Assembly: GCA_949373085.1 (NCBI GenBank)
Contig: CASICJ010000047.1
Coordinates: forward strand, 53,111-117,110
Origin: an uncultured Verrucomicrobiales bacterium
GTDB lineage: Bacteria > Verrucomicrobiota > Verrucomicrobiia > Verrucomicrobiales > Akkermansiaceae
Length of the DNA stretch: 64,000 bases
Direction of reading: 5' to 3'
In this document: one piece after another, positions 1 to 8,766 of the stretch
Numbering within the stretch: the first letter of the stretch is position 1
Layout of the letters: every line of letters begins with the position of its first letter
Translations under genes and position numbers: made by a program
Notes under the pieces: model-generated
The model's database searches: none
What the model saw: the letters and a program-made list of their open reading frames with translations, nothing else
What the model was told of the DNA's origin: nothing

Positions 1-519
1 CGGACCTTGACTTCAGGATTACTGGAACTTTCCAGAGTGGATTCGGGGGAATTCCATCTTCTTCCCGAGCTTGGAAATCTTGAGGGTTTGACTTGCGAAG
101 TTGTGAAGATGATTGAGCCGTTGGCTGATGAACGAGGAATTAAAGTCACGTGTAATCTCCAATCAACGAAGGCTGAATTTGATTCGTCTAAGATGCGTCA
201 GGCATTACTGAATTTACTGGGTAATGCTGTTAAGTATAACCGAGAGGAAGGAGAGATAGAAGTCACTCTAAATAGGATTGGGGCGGAAATTATTTGGTCG
301 GTTCGAGATACTGGGCAAGGAATGGAATTGGCAATTCTAAAGCATATTTTTGAGAGGTTCTATCGAGTGGACAAAGCTCGGACTCGGACTGGGCGGAATG
401 GAACCGGGCTTGGGCTCCCAATCACCAAGGCAATTGTGGAAGCACATGGAGGAACCATATCGGTGGAAAGCGAAGTCGGGAAAGGAACGACTTTCCAGAT
501 TAGGCTTCCAGTCTATTGA
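1..519 (+). CDS. Sensor histidine kinase, C-terminal part (truncated by window edge)
   Basis: The frame is open from the first base, so the N-terminus lies outside the window. What remains is the end of the dimerisation helix just after the phospho-accepting His (LLELSRVDSGEF), followed by a complete HATPase_c domain. Its N box is QALLNLLGNAVKYN, G1 is RDTGQGM, the F box is IFERFYRVD and G2 is GTGLGLPITKAI. The stretch SVESEVGKGTTFQIRLP closes the domain and the protein ends two residues later, so there is no fused receiver domain. The pattern is that of PhoR-type two-component kinases. The input sensed cannot be told from this part. A response regulator gene would be expected upstream, outside the window. 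Confidence 0.93.
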   Translation, partial: RTLTSGLLELSRVDSGEFHLLPELGNLEGLTCEVVKMIEPLADERGIKVTCNLQSTKAEFDSSKMRQALLNLLGNAVKYNREEGEIEVTLNRIGAEIIWSVRDTGQGMELAILKHIFERFYRVDKARTRTGRNGTGLGLPITKAIVEAHGGTISVESEVGKGTTFQIRLPVY

Positions 520-562
520 ATCATTCACCAAATTCGGTTTGGAGATTGATGCCGGATTTAAC

Positions 563-1534
563 TTATGGAGTTCGTGTCCGCCTCACTCGGTAAAAGCGGT
601 AGGCTTCGGCCGGATCTTTGGCGTGGAAGAAAGTGATTCCACCGGGAGATACCGAGTTTTCAAAGGTTGACCCTGGCAGGTCGGCGAACCAGGTGACGAG
701 GTCATTCGAATATTCGACTTGATCGGTCCAACCAATGGCGGTCTGCCAGTTTAAGTTGATGCCGCCCAAAGAGTCGAATTGATGTGTTACTTCGATTCTA
801 TTCATACCGCCGGGCAATTGTGAATTGTTGTCGACAGATTGGATACTGAGATCGGCCACAAGGAGAAAGTTATCGCCATAATTATATGGGGCAAGAGAGG
901 CAAGTTCCCACTCGAAGGCGAGGAAGCCGAAGTCAAGAGGAGTGTTTGTGTTTGAGAATTGGGCGTTCTCGAAAATGGGAATTTCATCGATAGATGCAGA
1001 CCAGACATTTTCTTCAAGGTCGACAGTGGCGACGAGGTTGAAAAGCTCCCCTAGGGTAAAATCAAACAGAGTATCAAACTGGTTAGTATCACTGACGCGC
1101 CAGATTCCAAATTGTGAGTTAGGAGTGTCTGGACTTTCATTGTCAAAACGGATGGAGGCAAGGCGATCTCCGTCTGCATTATAGATACTAAAATAAAAGT
1201 CGTCCCGCCGATCGTTAGTGGAATCCTCAATGCCAATAAGGGTATCGATTTCTACGACAGGTTTATCACTCGCGATGTGGTCATATTCAAGGTCGAGTGC
1301 GATAAAAGTAAATCTAGATGTGGGCTGTGCGAAGCCAAGGGTCGCGGTTTTTAGAAGAGAGGGGAGAACATTTTCATCGATAGCTTGAGCGCCTGATGTA
1401 ATATCGTTTGAAATCCAACCATCATTCCCAGACCAATTATTGGCGCCCGCGGGAAAATTGTCGAAGTCAGTGTCATAAAGGATCTCGCCTTGAATAGTGT
1501 GAATCAAGAAAAGAAGAGGGAGAAATGTTTTCAC
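563..1534 (-). CDS. Secreted protein with concanavalin-like region and verrucomicrobial C-terminal module
   Basis: 323 aa with an N-terminal signal peptide (hydrophobic MKTFLPLLFLIHTIQGE, cleavage after about residue 17). The body is Asp/Asn/Phe-rich and beta-predicted (DTDFDNFPAG at the start), like LamG/concanavalin-type domains of exported Verrucomicrobiota proteins. The last ~60 residues (NLNWQTAIGWTDQVEYSNDL ... AYRFYRVRR) match a C-terminal module common in this phylum, with the pattern 'W...VEYS.DL..W' and ending 'RFYRVR'. That module is generally thought to be extracellular or surface-associated. No catalytic motif is visible. It is convergent with the kinase gene upstream. The function is unknown. 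Confidence 0.8.
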   Translation of the reverse strand: MKTFLPLLFLIHTIQGEILYDTDFDNFPAGANNWSGNDGWISNDITSGAQAIDENVLPSLLKTATLGFAQPTSRFTFIALDLEYDHIASDKPVVEIDTLIGIEDSTNDRRDDFYFSIYNADGDRLASIRFDNESPDTPNSQFGIWRVSDTNQFDTLFDFTLGELFNLVATVDLEENVWSASIDEIPIFENAQFSNTNTPLDFGFLAFEWELASLAPYNYGDNFLLVADLSIQSVDNNSQLPGGMNRIEVTHQFDSLGGINLNWQTAIGWTDQVEYSNDLVTWFADLPGSTFENSVSPGGITFFHAKDPAEAYRFYRVRRTRTP

Positions 1535-1620
1535 GGGATGAGTGGCGTGTCTAAGGGATGAGCGTGATAAGTCTAACCGTTAAGCAAGGAATATTATCAG
1601 AACATCAGTCGTAACAACAC

Positions 1621-1645
1621 AAAAAAAGCAGCCTTGTGAGGCTGC
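1621..1645 (-). terminator. Rho-independent terminator after the EF-hand gene
   Basis: Read on the minus strand: a perfect 6-bp stem GCAGCC/GGCTGC with a 6-nt loop, followed at once by seven U (A1621-A1627 on the plus strand). It lies about 140 bases beyond the stop of the EF-hand CDS and ends that transcript before the next minus-strand gene. Confidence 0.8.
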
Positions 1646-1783
1646 CTCCGTTGGTGTCATTAATCATCAAATGATCCCTGAGCCTAGAAGCTTACGAATA
1701 AGCGCAAGCGAGATTTCCACGGTCTTCATTATTTTCGTCAGAATATGGGGTTGTCATCTTTCGTCGCTAGCTGAGTCGGAATT

Positions 1784-2275
1784 CTAGTTATTTGAATCAG
1801 GTTTTGCCGGCGAGCTGTGGTCACGAAGGCGCATGTTAAATTCCTCAAGATTCACCTCGCCGCTATTGTCTGCATCTAGACGCGCAAAGAGGGAAGTAAG
1901 CCGCTCTTCGGGCATGTTCTGAAAAGCCTTTAGATCCGTCATCTCTGTGAGAGAAAGAACCCCATCATCACCAGCGATCTCGGTAAATTTTTCAGCGCGC
2001 TTGGCGATGATTCTTTTTCGAAGTAACTCGCGCTGATCCAAGGAGATTTTTCCGTCACCATCAATGTCGATCTTAGCACGTCCTCCAGCCCGCGCTGCCT
2101 GACGCTCTTCTTTGATCGCCTGACGCTCTTCTTCATCGATCGAGCCGTCTTCGTTCACATCATACTTCGCAAGAAATTCTGGGAGAGTCCCGTCTCCGAA
2201 TGATTTAGCGTTATGATTCGCCATCACAGCACTTATTAGTAAGCTGCTGGTCATTGATATTATTTTTAGATTCAT
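1784..2275 (-). CDS. Exported EF-hand calcium-binding protein
   Basis: 163 aa. The N-terminus (MNLKIISMTSSLLISAVMA) is a signal peptide. Three canonical EF-hand loops are visible: DVNEDGSIDEEE (about residues 39-50), DIDGDGKISLDQ (70-81) and DADNSGEVNLEE (134-145). A degenerate fourth half-site is GDDGVLSLTEM near 102. The segment between loops 1 and 2 is Arg/Glu/Ala-rich. EF-hand proteins of this kind are frequent in the periplasm of Verrucomicrobiota and Planctomycetota, but their partners are mostly unknown. It lies 35 bases after the preceding Spy-like gene on the same strand and is followed by a terminator, so the two probably share a transcript. Confidence 0.85.
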   Translation of the reverse strand: MNLKIISMTSSLLISAVMANHNAKSFGDGTLPEFLAKYDVNEDGSIDEEERQAIKEERQAARAGGRAKIDIDGDGKISLDQRELLRKRIIAKRAEKFTEIAGDDGVLSLTEMTDLKAFQNMPEERLTSLFARLDADNSGEVNLEEFNMRLRDHSSPAKPDSNN

Positions 2276-2310
2276 CTTCTTAAAGTTGGCGAAAATCCTA
2301 TTCGAAAAAA

Positions 2311-3018
2311 TTATTGATCAAGTAAATCGAATAGATTCCCGCCGGAGTGGCTTGAGGAGCCGCCATCTCCGACAGCACTTTCAGCGGCTATCCGAAGTCC
2401 ACCAGAAGGGTGGTCAGCTGGAACCATTTCGCCATTGCTGATAGCAGTATCGAGGTCGCTTTCAAGCTGCCCCACCACTTCTACCCACCAAGCTTCATGA
2501 TCAGCGGCATCTTCTAGGAACGCTTCCTGTTGTGAGGAGTCGAGAAATGACGAAATATTTTGCTCTAGGTCATAATCTGAATTTACAGAGGTAATGGCCT
2601 GATTGTTCACCTTGATGGAGGGATGAGTTTGGTCGTGATAGGCAACGAGGACAGGGAAGATCTCGCGTTGCTGTTCTCGTGTTAGCCCGTAGTTTCTCGA
2701 ATATTGATCTAGCTGTTCTTGGGTATCACGCTGTATCTGTGACAAGATTTGGTCGACTCGAGCCAACTTCTTAGAGTTTAAGTGTGTGGTCGCTGATTTC
2801 TCGATGGAAAGGGTGTTGTTGTCATGTCGCGATGATTTAATCCTAGTGCGAGTAGTGGATTCACGTGCGCTTTTGCGCAAAACATTGAATGTGCCCGCTG
2901 GATCACCAGCGGAGACGGGCTGAGATCTTCCATTGGCCCGGTCGAATGAGCTCATGAAGACCATCGTAGCTGCCACTATGAAGAGAGTGGCAGCTAAAAT
3001 GAAAGAAGATCGCGACAT
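2311..3018 (-). CDS. Membrane-anchored periplasmic protein with Spy/LTXXQ-like helical region
   Basis: 235 aa. An N-terminal hydrophobic helix (residues ~6-25, SFILAATLFIVAATMVFMSS) acts as anchor or uncleaved signal. A low-complexity, Ser/Arg-rich linker follows. A helical segment at about residues 85-125 contains 'LDQYSRNYGLTREQQREIFPVL', which resembles the LTxxQ-type element of Spy/CnrX-like periplasmic proteins. The C-terminus is Gly/Ser-rich. No enzymatic motif is seen. It lies downstream of the sigma-factor cluster on the same strand after a ~300-bp gap, and its helical element is echoed by the 136-aa protein encoded at 3316-3726. I infer a periplasmic stress or sensor role, not firmly. 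Confidence 0.6.
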   Translation of the reverse strand: MSRSSFILAATLFIVAATMVFMSSFDRANGRSQPVSAGDPAGTFNVLRKSARESTTRTRIKSSRHDNNTLSIEKSATTHLNSKKLARVDQILSQIQRDTQEQLDQYSRNYGLTREQQREIFPVLVAYHDQTHPSIKVNNQAITSVNSDYDLEQNISSFLDSSQQEAFLEDAADHEAWWVEVVGQLESDLDTAISNGEMVPADHPSGGLRIAAESAVGDGGSSSHSGGNLFDLLDQ

Positions 3019-3315
3019 TATTTTTAGGCTTCCGTTATAGGCTAATTACGTCTGAAACGCTAGCTCTTAAATCGCTGGGGGGCCCTAAAAGCTGTTATAT
3101 GTAGAGAGACGAAGCGATTTGAAGTTTGGTTACAAAAAATTATTATTTTTCCGCGGTGAGGTTAAGCCAACTAAAAATTGAGACTCGCAGAGCAAGAGAT
3201 AAGGATCTTGGAGAAAATGGTTTTTTTTGGTTCATTTGCCTATGTCGTGAACACCAGATCGAAAAAGAAAGAATATTTCAGGATGTCTCATATTTCATAA
3301 AATACTGTGTATGAG
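3019..3315. other. Intergenic gap between the two Spy-like genes
   Basis: 297 bases, AT-rich. A 62-codon plus-strand frame exists here (3126-3314), but it has no recognisable sequence and no ribosome binding site. I see no terminator or clear promoter. The gap may carry the promoter of the 235-aa gene, plausibly a target of the neighbouring ECF sigma factor. Confidence 0.4.
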
Positions 3316-3726
3316 TCATTTAAAACGAAGTTTAATAGTCCGTTGTAACTTGTTTCGATCTTTTTTGATTTTTTCCTGCTGATCGGGTTCTAGGTGGGGA
3401 ATGAGACGGTCATGAAGCGCCAAAATGACGCGGTAGTGGTCCTCAATCGCTGCTTCTTGGTTTTTAGTAATTTCAAGTGAGGTCGCCTGAATCTCGCCCA
3501 AAATCTTTTCGCGTTGTTGATTAGATAGCTCAAGGCGGCTTCCAAGGCTCTCCATGGTTTGCTTTTCCCAAGTGATACTATCGTGTTCGGAGCCAATAGC
3601 ATTTGGGTTTTCGGTTTCTTGGCGCCCTTCCTTTTCTCCAATGAGGAAGCCCACGCCGCCTCCACAAACAAAGATGACGAGAAGCGCGAAGATGATGGTT
3701 AGATAGTCGCGAAGTTTAGGTTTCAT
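3316..3726 (-). CDS. Membrane-anchored Spy/CnrX-like periplasmic sensor protein
   Basis: 136 aa. One N-terminal TM helix (about residues 8-30, ending GVGFLIGEKEG). The periplasmic part is almost wholly helical and charged. It contains SRLELSNQQREKILGEIQ (LTxxQ-like) and DRLIPHLEPDQQEKIKK, the paired helical motifs seen in Spy, CpxP, ZraP and CnrX-type 'periplasmic heavy-metal sensor' proteins. There are few His and no Cys in the periplasmic part, so metal binding is not evident. The start ATG overlaps the stop of the preceding gene by ATGA, so the two are translationally coupled. With the sigma factor and the small TM protein upstream, this is likely the signal-sensing arm of an ECF system. 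Confidence 0.72.
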   Translation of the reverse strand: MKPKLRDYLTIIFALLVIFVCGGGVGFLIGEKEGRQETENPNAIGSEHDSITWEKQTMESLGSRLELSNQQREKILGEIQATSLEITKNQEAAIEDHYRVILALHDRLIPHLEPDQQEKIKKDRNKLQRTIKLRFK

Positions 3727-3998
3727 AGGGTCTCGGGGGCAGCTGGGGGTTCGGTTGGAATGATTGGCTTGGGTAAGGAAGAGTCATCTCGAAGAAGAAA
3801 GAAAATAAGGAAGATCAGACCGGCAAGGATGGCGGAGAGGATGGACCACTTACGCCAGGTGAGGGCTAGGAAGAGCGACTGCACACTTTCGCGCAGGGCT
3901 TTAACGCTGATTTTGAAGTTGGGCTCCGACTGCTCCTCAACGGGTGCGGTTTTTGCCGCATCGACAAGTCGCTTCCAAGGGTCGTTGTTGTCATTCAT
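3723..3998 (-). CDS. Small single-TM protein, candidate anti-sigma factor
   Basis: 91 aa from ATG at 3998, one base after the sigma gene's stop. A TTG at 4016 would add six residues and overlap the sigma gene, and is less likely. The cytoplasmic N-terminal ~45 residues are charged (WKRLVDAAKTAPVEEQSEPN ...). They are followed by one strong TM helix (SILSAILAGLIFLIFFLL) and a short Pro-rich periplasmic tail. Size, topology and position, between an ECF sigma factor and a CnrX/Spy-like protein, match CnrY-type anti-sigma factors. There is no obvious sequence identity to them, so the role is inferred from architecture. Confidence 0.7.
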   Translation of the reverse strand: MNDNNDPWKRLVDAAKTAPVEEQSEPNFKISVKALRESVQSLFLALTWRKWSILSAILAGLIFLIFFLLRDDSSLPKPIIPTEPPAAPETL

Positions 3999-3999
3999 A

Positions 4000-4581
4000 T
4001 CACTGATTTGGTTCAAGTTTTTTGAGCTGCTCGCTAAGTTTACGTCGGGCTCTCATGGCAGTGACTTTAATCTTCGAGGCTCCCCAGCCAGTTAGATTAC
4101 AGGCATCTTGCACGCTCCGTTCCTCGAGGTCGAGGAGGCGAATGACGATTTGTTCCCGCGGGTTAAGAGTGGCGATGAGCTGATCAAGAAGTTCGCGCAT
4201 AGAAGCGAGACTTTCTTTGCTGTCAACGGTTTGGCTGCTAAGGTTTTGCTCGACAATTTGAGCCTGCGTTTCGCCAAGATCCGAGTAGCTCATCAAAGGG
4301 CGGCTCTTAATTCGGCGGAGCCAATCATAGCAGGTGTTGATGGTCAGCCGAGAAACCCAATGGGTAAAGGGTTGGTGGCCAGCGAATTGATCGAGTTTGA
4401 GAAAGATTTTAGTGAAGGCCTCTTGGGCAATGTCCTCGTGGTCGGTATTTCGGCGGACTTGATTACGAATAATTTTTGAGACGAGTGGATTAAGAATGTG
4501 AACCATTTCGTGCCATGCTTTTTCGTCGCCTGTCCGGATACGGGCGAGCAACTCAGAAGATACCGTGATCGGTTCATCCAT
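4000..4581 (-). CDS. RNA polymerase ECF sigma factor
   Basis: 193 aa, standard length for the family. Region 2 is seen as HEDIAQEAFTKIFLKLDQF followed by THWVSRLTINTCYDWLRR (about residues 48-90). Region 4 is LNPREQIVIRLLDLEERS plus a helix-turn-helix ending in IKVTAMRARRKL (about 140-183). There is no region 1 or 3, as expected for group 4 (ECF) sigma factors. It heads a minus-strand operon with a single-TM protein one base downstream and then a Spy/CnrX-like anchored protein, so it is probably held at the membrane until an envelope signal releases it. Confidence 0.93.
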   Translation of the reverse strand: MDEPITVSSELLARIRTGDEKAWHEMVHILNPLVSKIIRNQVRRNTDHEDIAQEAFTKIFLKLDQFAGHQPFTHWVSRLTINTCYDWLRRIKSRPLMSYSDLGETQAQIVEQNLSSQTVDSKESLASMRELLDQLIATLNPREQIVIRLLDLEERSVQDACNLTGWGASKIKVTAMRARRKLSEQLKKLEPNQ

Positions 4582-4956
4582 GGAGAAAATGAAGTGATTG
4601 ATGTGGGGTGGTGACCGGATAAAGAAAAGACCGGTGCTTTATTGAGAAATTTAGGTAGGTATCGAGCGCGCCACTTATTTCTCGCTGGTCTCGAACAGAA
4701 ACCAAAAGTTCTTTGAAGTGGAAGGGCTTTTGAGACCAAATTTTCTACCTAATGAATAAACATGATGTCGCTGTTAGAATCAAGAACGACTGAAATTTTG
4801 TTGAAGTTGAGTGCTTCAGGGTGTCGGAGAAAGAGCGTTTGGCAATTTTGGTATCAGTGAATCTTGGAGTGCGAGATACTCGAGGATACTTAAATCTTGC
4901 CAATCAGTTGTTGGGAAGGACTTGCGGGATTGAGGAAGCAGCGCTAAACCACCGAC
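4582..4956. other. Divergent intergenic region between the sigma-factor operon and hrpA
   Basis: 375 bases holding the promoters of two divergent units. A 76-codon plus-strand frame (4821-5051, GTG start) runs into hrpA in another frame. It is not recognisable, and it would overlap the helicase by 95 bases. A short inverted pair built on ACCGG/CCGGT lies near 4614-4636. I could not identify a convincing -35/-10 pair. Confidence 0.4.
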
Positions 4957-7900
4957 TTGAACATCAGCTATCCAGATCTGCCGGTGTCGCGTCGGAGGGA
5001 GGAGATCCTCGAGGACATGAGGGCCTCGCAGGTCTTAGTGGTAGTGGGTGAGACGGGGTCTGGAAAGACGACCCAGTTGCCCAAAATGGCTTTGGAGCTT
5101 GCGCGGGAGTTGGGGCAAGAGGGGCGAATTGGGTGTACGCAGCCGCGGCGATTAGCCGCGACTTCGGTGGCTCGTCGCGTTGCCGATGAGTGCAAGGTGG
5201 AGATTGGAAAAGAAGTGGGTTGGCAGGTCCGTTTTACAGAGGTCTGCTCGAAAGAAACGAAAGTGAAATTCATGACGGACGGAATTCTGCTGGCGGAGAC
5301 GCAGAGGGACCGGGAGCTACGGCAATATGATACCATTATTATTGATGAGGCCCACGAGCGATCCTTGAATATAGATTTTCTGTTGGGGTATCTGAAGCAA
5401 CTAGTTAAACGGCGGAAGGATTTAAGGGTCGTGATTTCATCGGCTACCTTGGATGCGGGAAGGTTCTCCGAGTTCTTTGAGAAATGTCCAGTGGTGCAGG
5501 TGGAGGGGCGGACTTTTCCGGTAGAAGATATTTTTTTACCTGGATATGAGAGTGAGAGTTTGCGCGAGCATGTCGGACGTGGGGTGGAATATGTCACTGA
5601 TTTAGATCCTGATGGCGATGTCTTGGTATTTTTGCCAGGGGAAAGAGAAATCCGTGAGTGTGCGGATTTGATAGAGGGTCAGGGATTTTTTAACACCGAA
5701 GCGGTACCGGTTTTTGCGCGGCTCTCTCTGGCGGATCAGGAGAAAGTTTTTGCTCCTAGCGGAAAGCGGAGAGTCTTTTTGGCGACGAACGTGGCCGAGA
5801 CTTCGCTAACGATCCCGGGAATTGTTTCGGTGGTGGATAGCGGAATGGCGAGGGTGAGTCGATTTAGTCCTTCGAGGCAGGTACAGAGTTTACAAATCGA
5901 AATGATTTCGCAGGCGAGTGCACGGCAAAGACGAGGGAGATGTGGCCGGGTGCGCGACGGAATTTGTGTGAAGCTTTATGATGAGGAAGCGCTTGAGATG
6001 GCGCCGGAGTTTACGGATCCGGAGATTCGGCGGAGTGCTTTAAGCGGGGTAATTTTACGAATGCTTTCGCTGAAACTGGGAGATGTAAGGGAGTTTCCGT
6101 TTATTGATCCACCGGGGCCCCGCGCCGTGAATGAAGGCTGGGATACTCTTGAGGAAGTGGGTGCGGTGGCGAAGAAATCGGAGGCGCGACTGACTGATAC
6201 GGGAAGGACCTTATCTAGATTACCTTTGGATCCGCGATTAGGCCGGATGTTGGTGGAAAGCGAGCGACGGGGAGTATTTGAGGAGGTATTGATCATAGTA
6301 TCGGGACTCTCGGCGATGGATGTAAGGGAACGTCCACAGGGCAAGGAAGAGCGGGCCGACGAAAGGCAGAAAGAGTTTCTTGATCAGAAGTCAGACTTCG
6401 GGGTGTTTTTGAATTTGTGGAAAGGGATTCAGGATTTCCGGGGAGAGAGAGGAAAGCTCAAGTCCAACCAATTACGGAAGTGGTGTGAGAAGCATTTCTT
6501 GAGCTACCGCCGGGTGAGGGAATGGTTGGGAATCAACTCGGAACTACGTCGTTCGTTTCAGAAGGAGGGGGTAAAAGGTAAGGTCATTGAAACAGCGGCC
6601 GATGTGTATGCCGAGGTGCATAAATCAGTGCTGACTGGAATTCCAAGGCAGATTGGAGTGTGGGATAAGGAAAAGCGCATTTATCATAGTGTGGGAAAGC
6701 GGCAGTTTGCGGTCTTTCCAGGCTCGGGGCTTTTCAAGAGCAAGCGGGCGCTTTGGGTTTTGGGTTTTGAGTTGGTTGAGACCTCGCGACTATGGGCACG
6801 TAAGGTGGCGGAGATTGACCCCAAGTGGGTTGAGGAGGTGGTGCCGCATTTGTGTCGGAGCAAATATCATTCACCGCATTGGAATGAGCAGCAGGGGGCT
6901 GTTTACGGGACGGAGGATGTCTTACTTGGGGGGCTGACGGTGGTTGAAGGGCGGAGAGTCTTCTTTGGGCGGGTAAATCCCAAGGTGGCTTTTGAGGTTT
7001 TTGTGGGAGAGGCCCTGGTGGATGGGAAGATGCGAGGTAACAACTTGGTGACGCAGAACCTAGCGTGGGTGAAGGAAACTATTCTGGGAGCGGAACGGAA
7101 ATTGCGGCGAGTCGGTTACTTGTGGAATGAGGTTGCCGCGTATGACTTCTTTTTTGAGCGTCTCCCAGCAGCGACAAATACCACAAAGCAGTTTTACAAA
7201 CTGACCGAAACATCGAAGGAGGCAGGAAAGTTGATGGTGCGTTTCTCAGATCTCATTTGGGAGGAAGAGATCGAGGATCGGCTGCGACTTTTTCCGGATG
7301 TGGTCGAGCATGGAGGACGTAAGTGGCGGGTGAATTACGTCAGTGATTTGGAAGCGGGTGATGACGGATTGACTTTTGAGGTGGGAATAGACGAATTGGC
7401 GGTTTTCCCAGACTATCTGCCCAGCTGGGGGGTGCCGGGAATTTTGGAAGATCGGGTGGAGTTGTTAATCCGAAGCTTGCCAAAAGATTGGCGTCGGGAG
7501 TGCCAACCGGTGGCCGAGAAGGTATCGGGATTTATTTCTGTGTGGGAGGATTGGGAGCCACAGGGGCATTTAGAGGAGGCCTTACTTGAGTATTTACGAA
7601 ATAAAGTGGGGCGGAATTCGTTAGAAGGCTTGGAGGTGAATCGATTACCTCAACACTTGCGACCGAAGCTGCGGGTGCGGAATGAGACGGATGAGGTAAT
7701 GGCCTTTGGTGAGGATGTTTGGGCAATCAAAAAAAAGTTGGCGGGAGAGTTGAGGGCGCGGCGTGAAGCAGCTGCGAATGAGGAATGGGAAATGACGGGT
7801 GGCGAGGTTTGGAGTTTTGGCGAGATTCCAGTTGAGGCGGAAGGCAGTATTTTTCCAGGGTTGGTAGACGAAGGAAATACGGTGGGAATGCGTGCGTATT

Positions 7901-8604
7901 TGGAGAGAGAAGAGGCGGCTGAGAGCCATCGTTCCGGGGTAGTCAGATTGTTTCTTATCGAGCATGCTGAGTATTGCCCGTATATGCGCAAAAATTTTCC
8001 ATTGAAGATAGCGGGGCGTTTCATGCTGTCTTTGCTACCGAAGGAAACTCTCGAGGATTTTATACGGGTTTCGGCGGAAGGGGGGATGAAGAAAATAGCG
8101 TGGACCGAGGGGGAGTTTAGGGAATCTTCAGCCATCGGGCGGGGAGAATGGTATGCTTCTGCCGAGAAGATTGCGGGCGCGGTTGAGGGAATGGCTGATG
8201 CTGATGGTCGGGTGCGGGAGTGGATGGAGGAGAATCGAAAAGATAGGCATCTTGGTGAAGTGGTGACGCAATTTGAGGAGCAGCGGGAATGGTTGTTACG
8301 ACCCAGCTTTGGTTGGTTGGCTGGCTACGATCGGATGCAGAGGTATCAGCGGTATTTTTATGGAATGGAGGATCGGATCAGCCGGCTGGAAACGCAGCCC
8401 TTGATTCGTGATGAGGAGAAGCAGAATCAATTTTTGCCTCTCTGGGATGAGTGGATGATTCTTTGGAATGAATATCCCGAAGCAGTGCGGATCTGGGAGA
8501 TTGGTTGGATGCTCGAGGAGTGGCGCTTACAATTGTTTGCACCCGGAGTACCCCATATGGGGAAGGTGAGCGCAAAGCGAATTCAGAAGGCGTTGGAGAT
8601 CTGA
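4957..8604 (+). CDS. hrpA: ATP-dependent DEAH-box RNA helicase HrpA
   Basis: 1215 aa. The DEAH helicase core is complete: P-loop GETGSGKT (residues 31-38), DEAH (about 130-133), SSAT (about 160) and the motif VI region RQRRGRCGRV (about 323-332). HA2/OB-fold modules and a long DUF3418 C-terminus follow, ending in the typical 'WMLEEWRLQLFAPGVP'. E. coli HrpA is about 1300 aa. This protein begins directly at the conserved 'I.YPDLPVS' just before the helicase domain and lacks the ~85-residue N-terminal extension. The start is TTG at 4957, the only option after an in-frame stop at 4945. HrpA acts in the cytoplasm on mRNA and stalled ribosomes. Confidence 0.95.
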   Translation: MNISYPDLPVSRRREEILEDMRASQVLVVVGETGSGKTTQLPKMALELARELGQEGRIGCTQPRRLAATSVARRVADECKVEIGKEVGWQVRFTEVCSKETKVKFMTDGILLAETQRDRELRQYDTIIIDEAHERSLNIDFLLGYLKQLVKRRKDLRVVISSATLDAGRFSEFFEKCPVVQVEGRTFPVEDIFLPGYESESLREHVGRGVEYVTDLDPDGDVLVFLPGEREIRECADLIEGQGFFNTEAVPVFARLSLADQEKVFAPSGKRRVFLATNVAETSLTIPGIVSVVDSGMARVSRFSPSRQVQSLQIEMISQASARQRRGRCGRVRDGICVKLYDEEALEMAPEFTDPEIRRSALSGVILRMLSLKLGDVREFPFIDPPGPRAVNEGWDTLEEVGAVAKKSEARLTDTGRTLSRLPLDPRLGRMLVESERRGVFEEVLIIVSGLSAMDVRERPQGKEERADERQKEFLDQKSDFGVFLNLWKGIQDFRGERGKLKSNQLRKWCEKHFLSYRRVREWLGINSELRRSFQKEGVKGKVIETAADVYAEVHKSVLTGIPRQIGVWDKEKRIYHSVGKRQFAVFPGSGLFKSKRALWVLGFELVETSRLWARKVAEIDPKWVEEVVPHLCRSKYHSPHWNEQQGAVYGTEDVLLGGLTVVEGRRVFFGRVNPKVAFEVFVGEALVDGKMRGNNLVTQNLAWVKETILGAERKLRRVGYLWNEVAAYDFFFERLPAATNTTKQFYKLTETSKEAGKLMVRFSDLIWEEEIEDRLRLFPDVVEHGGRKWRVNYVSDLEAGDDGLTFEVGIDELAVFPDYLPSWGVPGILEDRVELLIRSLPKDWRRECQPVAEKVSGFISVWEDWEPQGHLEEALLEYLRNKVGRNSLEGLEVNRLPQHLRPKLRVRNETDEVMAFGEDVWAIKKKLAGELRARREAAANEEWEMTGGEVWSFGEIPVEAEGSIFPGLVDEGNTVGMRAYLEREEAAESHRSGVVRLFLIEHAEYCPYMRKNFPLKIAGRFMLSLLPKETLEDFIRVSAEGGMKKIAWTEGEFRESSAIGRGEWYASAEKIAGAVEGMADADGRVREWMEENRKDRHLGEVVTQFEEQREWLLRPSFGWLAGYDRMQRYQRYFYGMEDRISRLETQPLIRDEEKQNQFLPLWDEWMILWNEYPEAVRIWEIGWMLEEWRLQLFAPGVPHMGKVSAKRIQKALEI

Positions 8605-8710
8605 TGTCATCATTATGATGAGGCATCGCATTTCCCAAAAACTCACGGAAAGGACTTCGAGCTGTCTGTGACTTCTCCCAGCCTACCCGCGGTGAATTTT
8701 AGTAGGGTCC

Positions 8711-8743
8711 AAAAAAAGGCCCACCAAAAATGGCGGGCCTTTT
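8711..8743 (-). terminator. Terminator of the RRM protein gene
   Basis: Minus strand: AAAAGGCCC pairs with GGGCCTTTT around a short A/T loop, with a U-rich run after the stem (A8711-A8717 on the plus strand). It lies 24 bases past the stop codon of the RRM gene. Confidence 0.88.
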
Positions 8744-8766
8744 AAAAATCTAGTAAGAAGAGTTGT

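Noticed and set aside
3126..3314. 62-codon plus-strand frame in the gap between the two Spy-like genes
   Set aside because: No ribosome binding site, no similarity to any family I know, and in an AT-rich intergenic stretch.
4821..5051. 76-codon plus-strand frame upstream of and overlapping hrpA
   Set aside because: Overlaps the helicase by 95 bases in another frame, has no recognisable sequence, and does not resemble the missing HrpA N-terminal extension.
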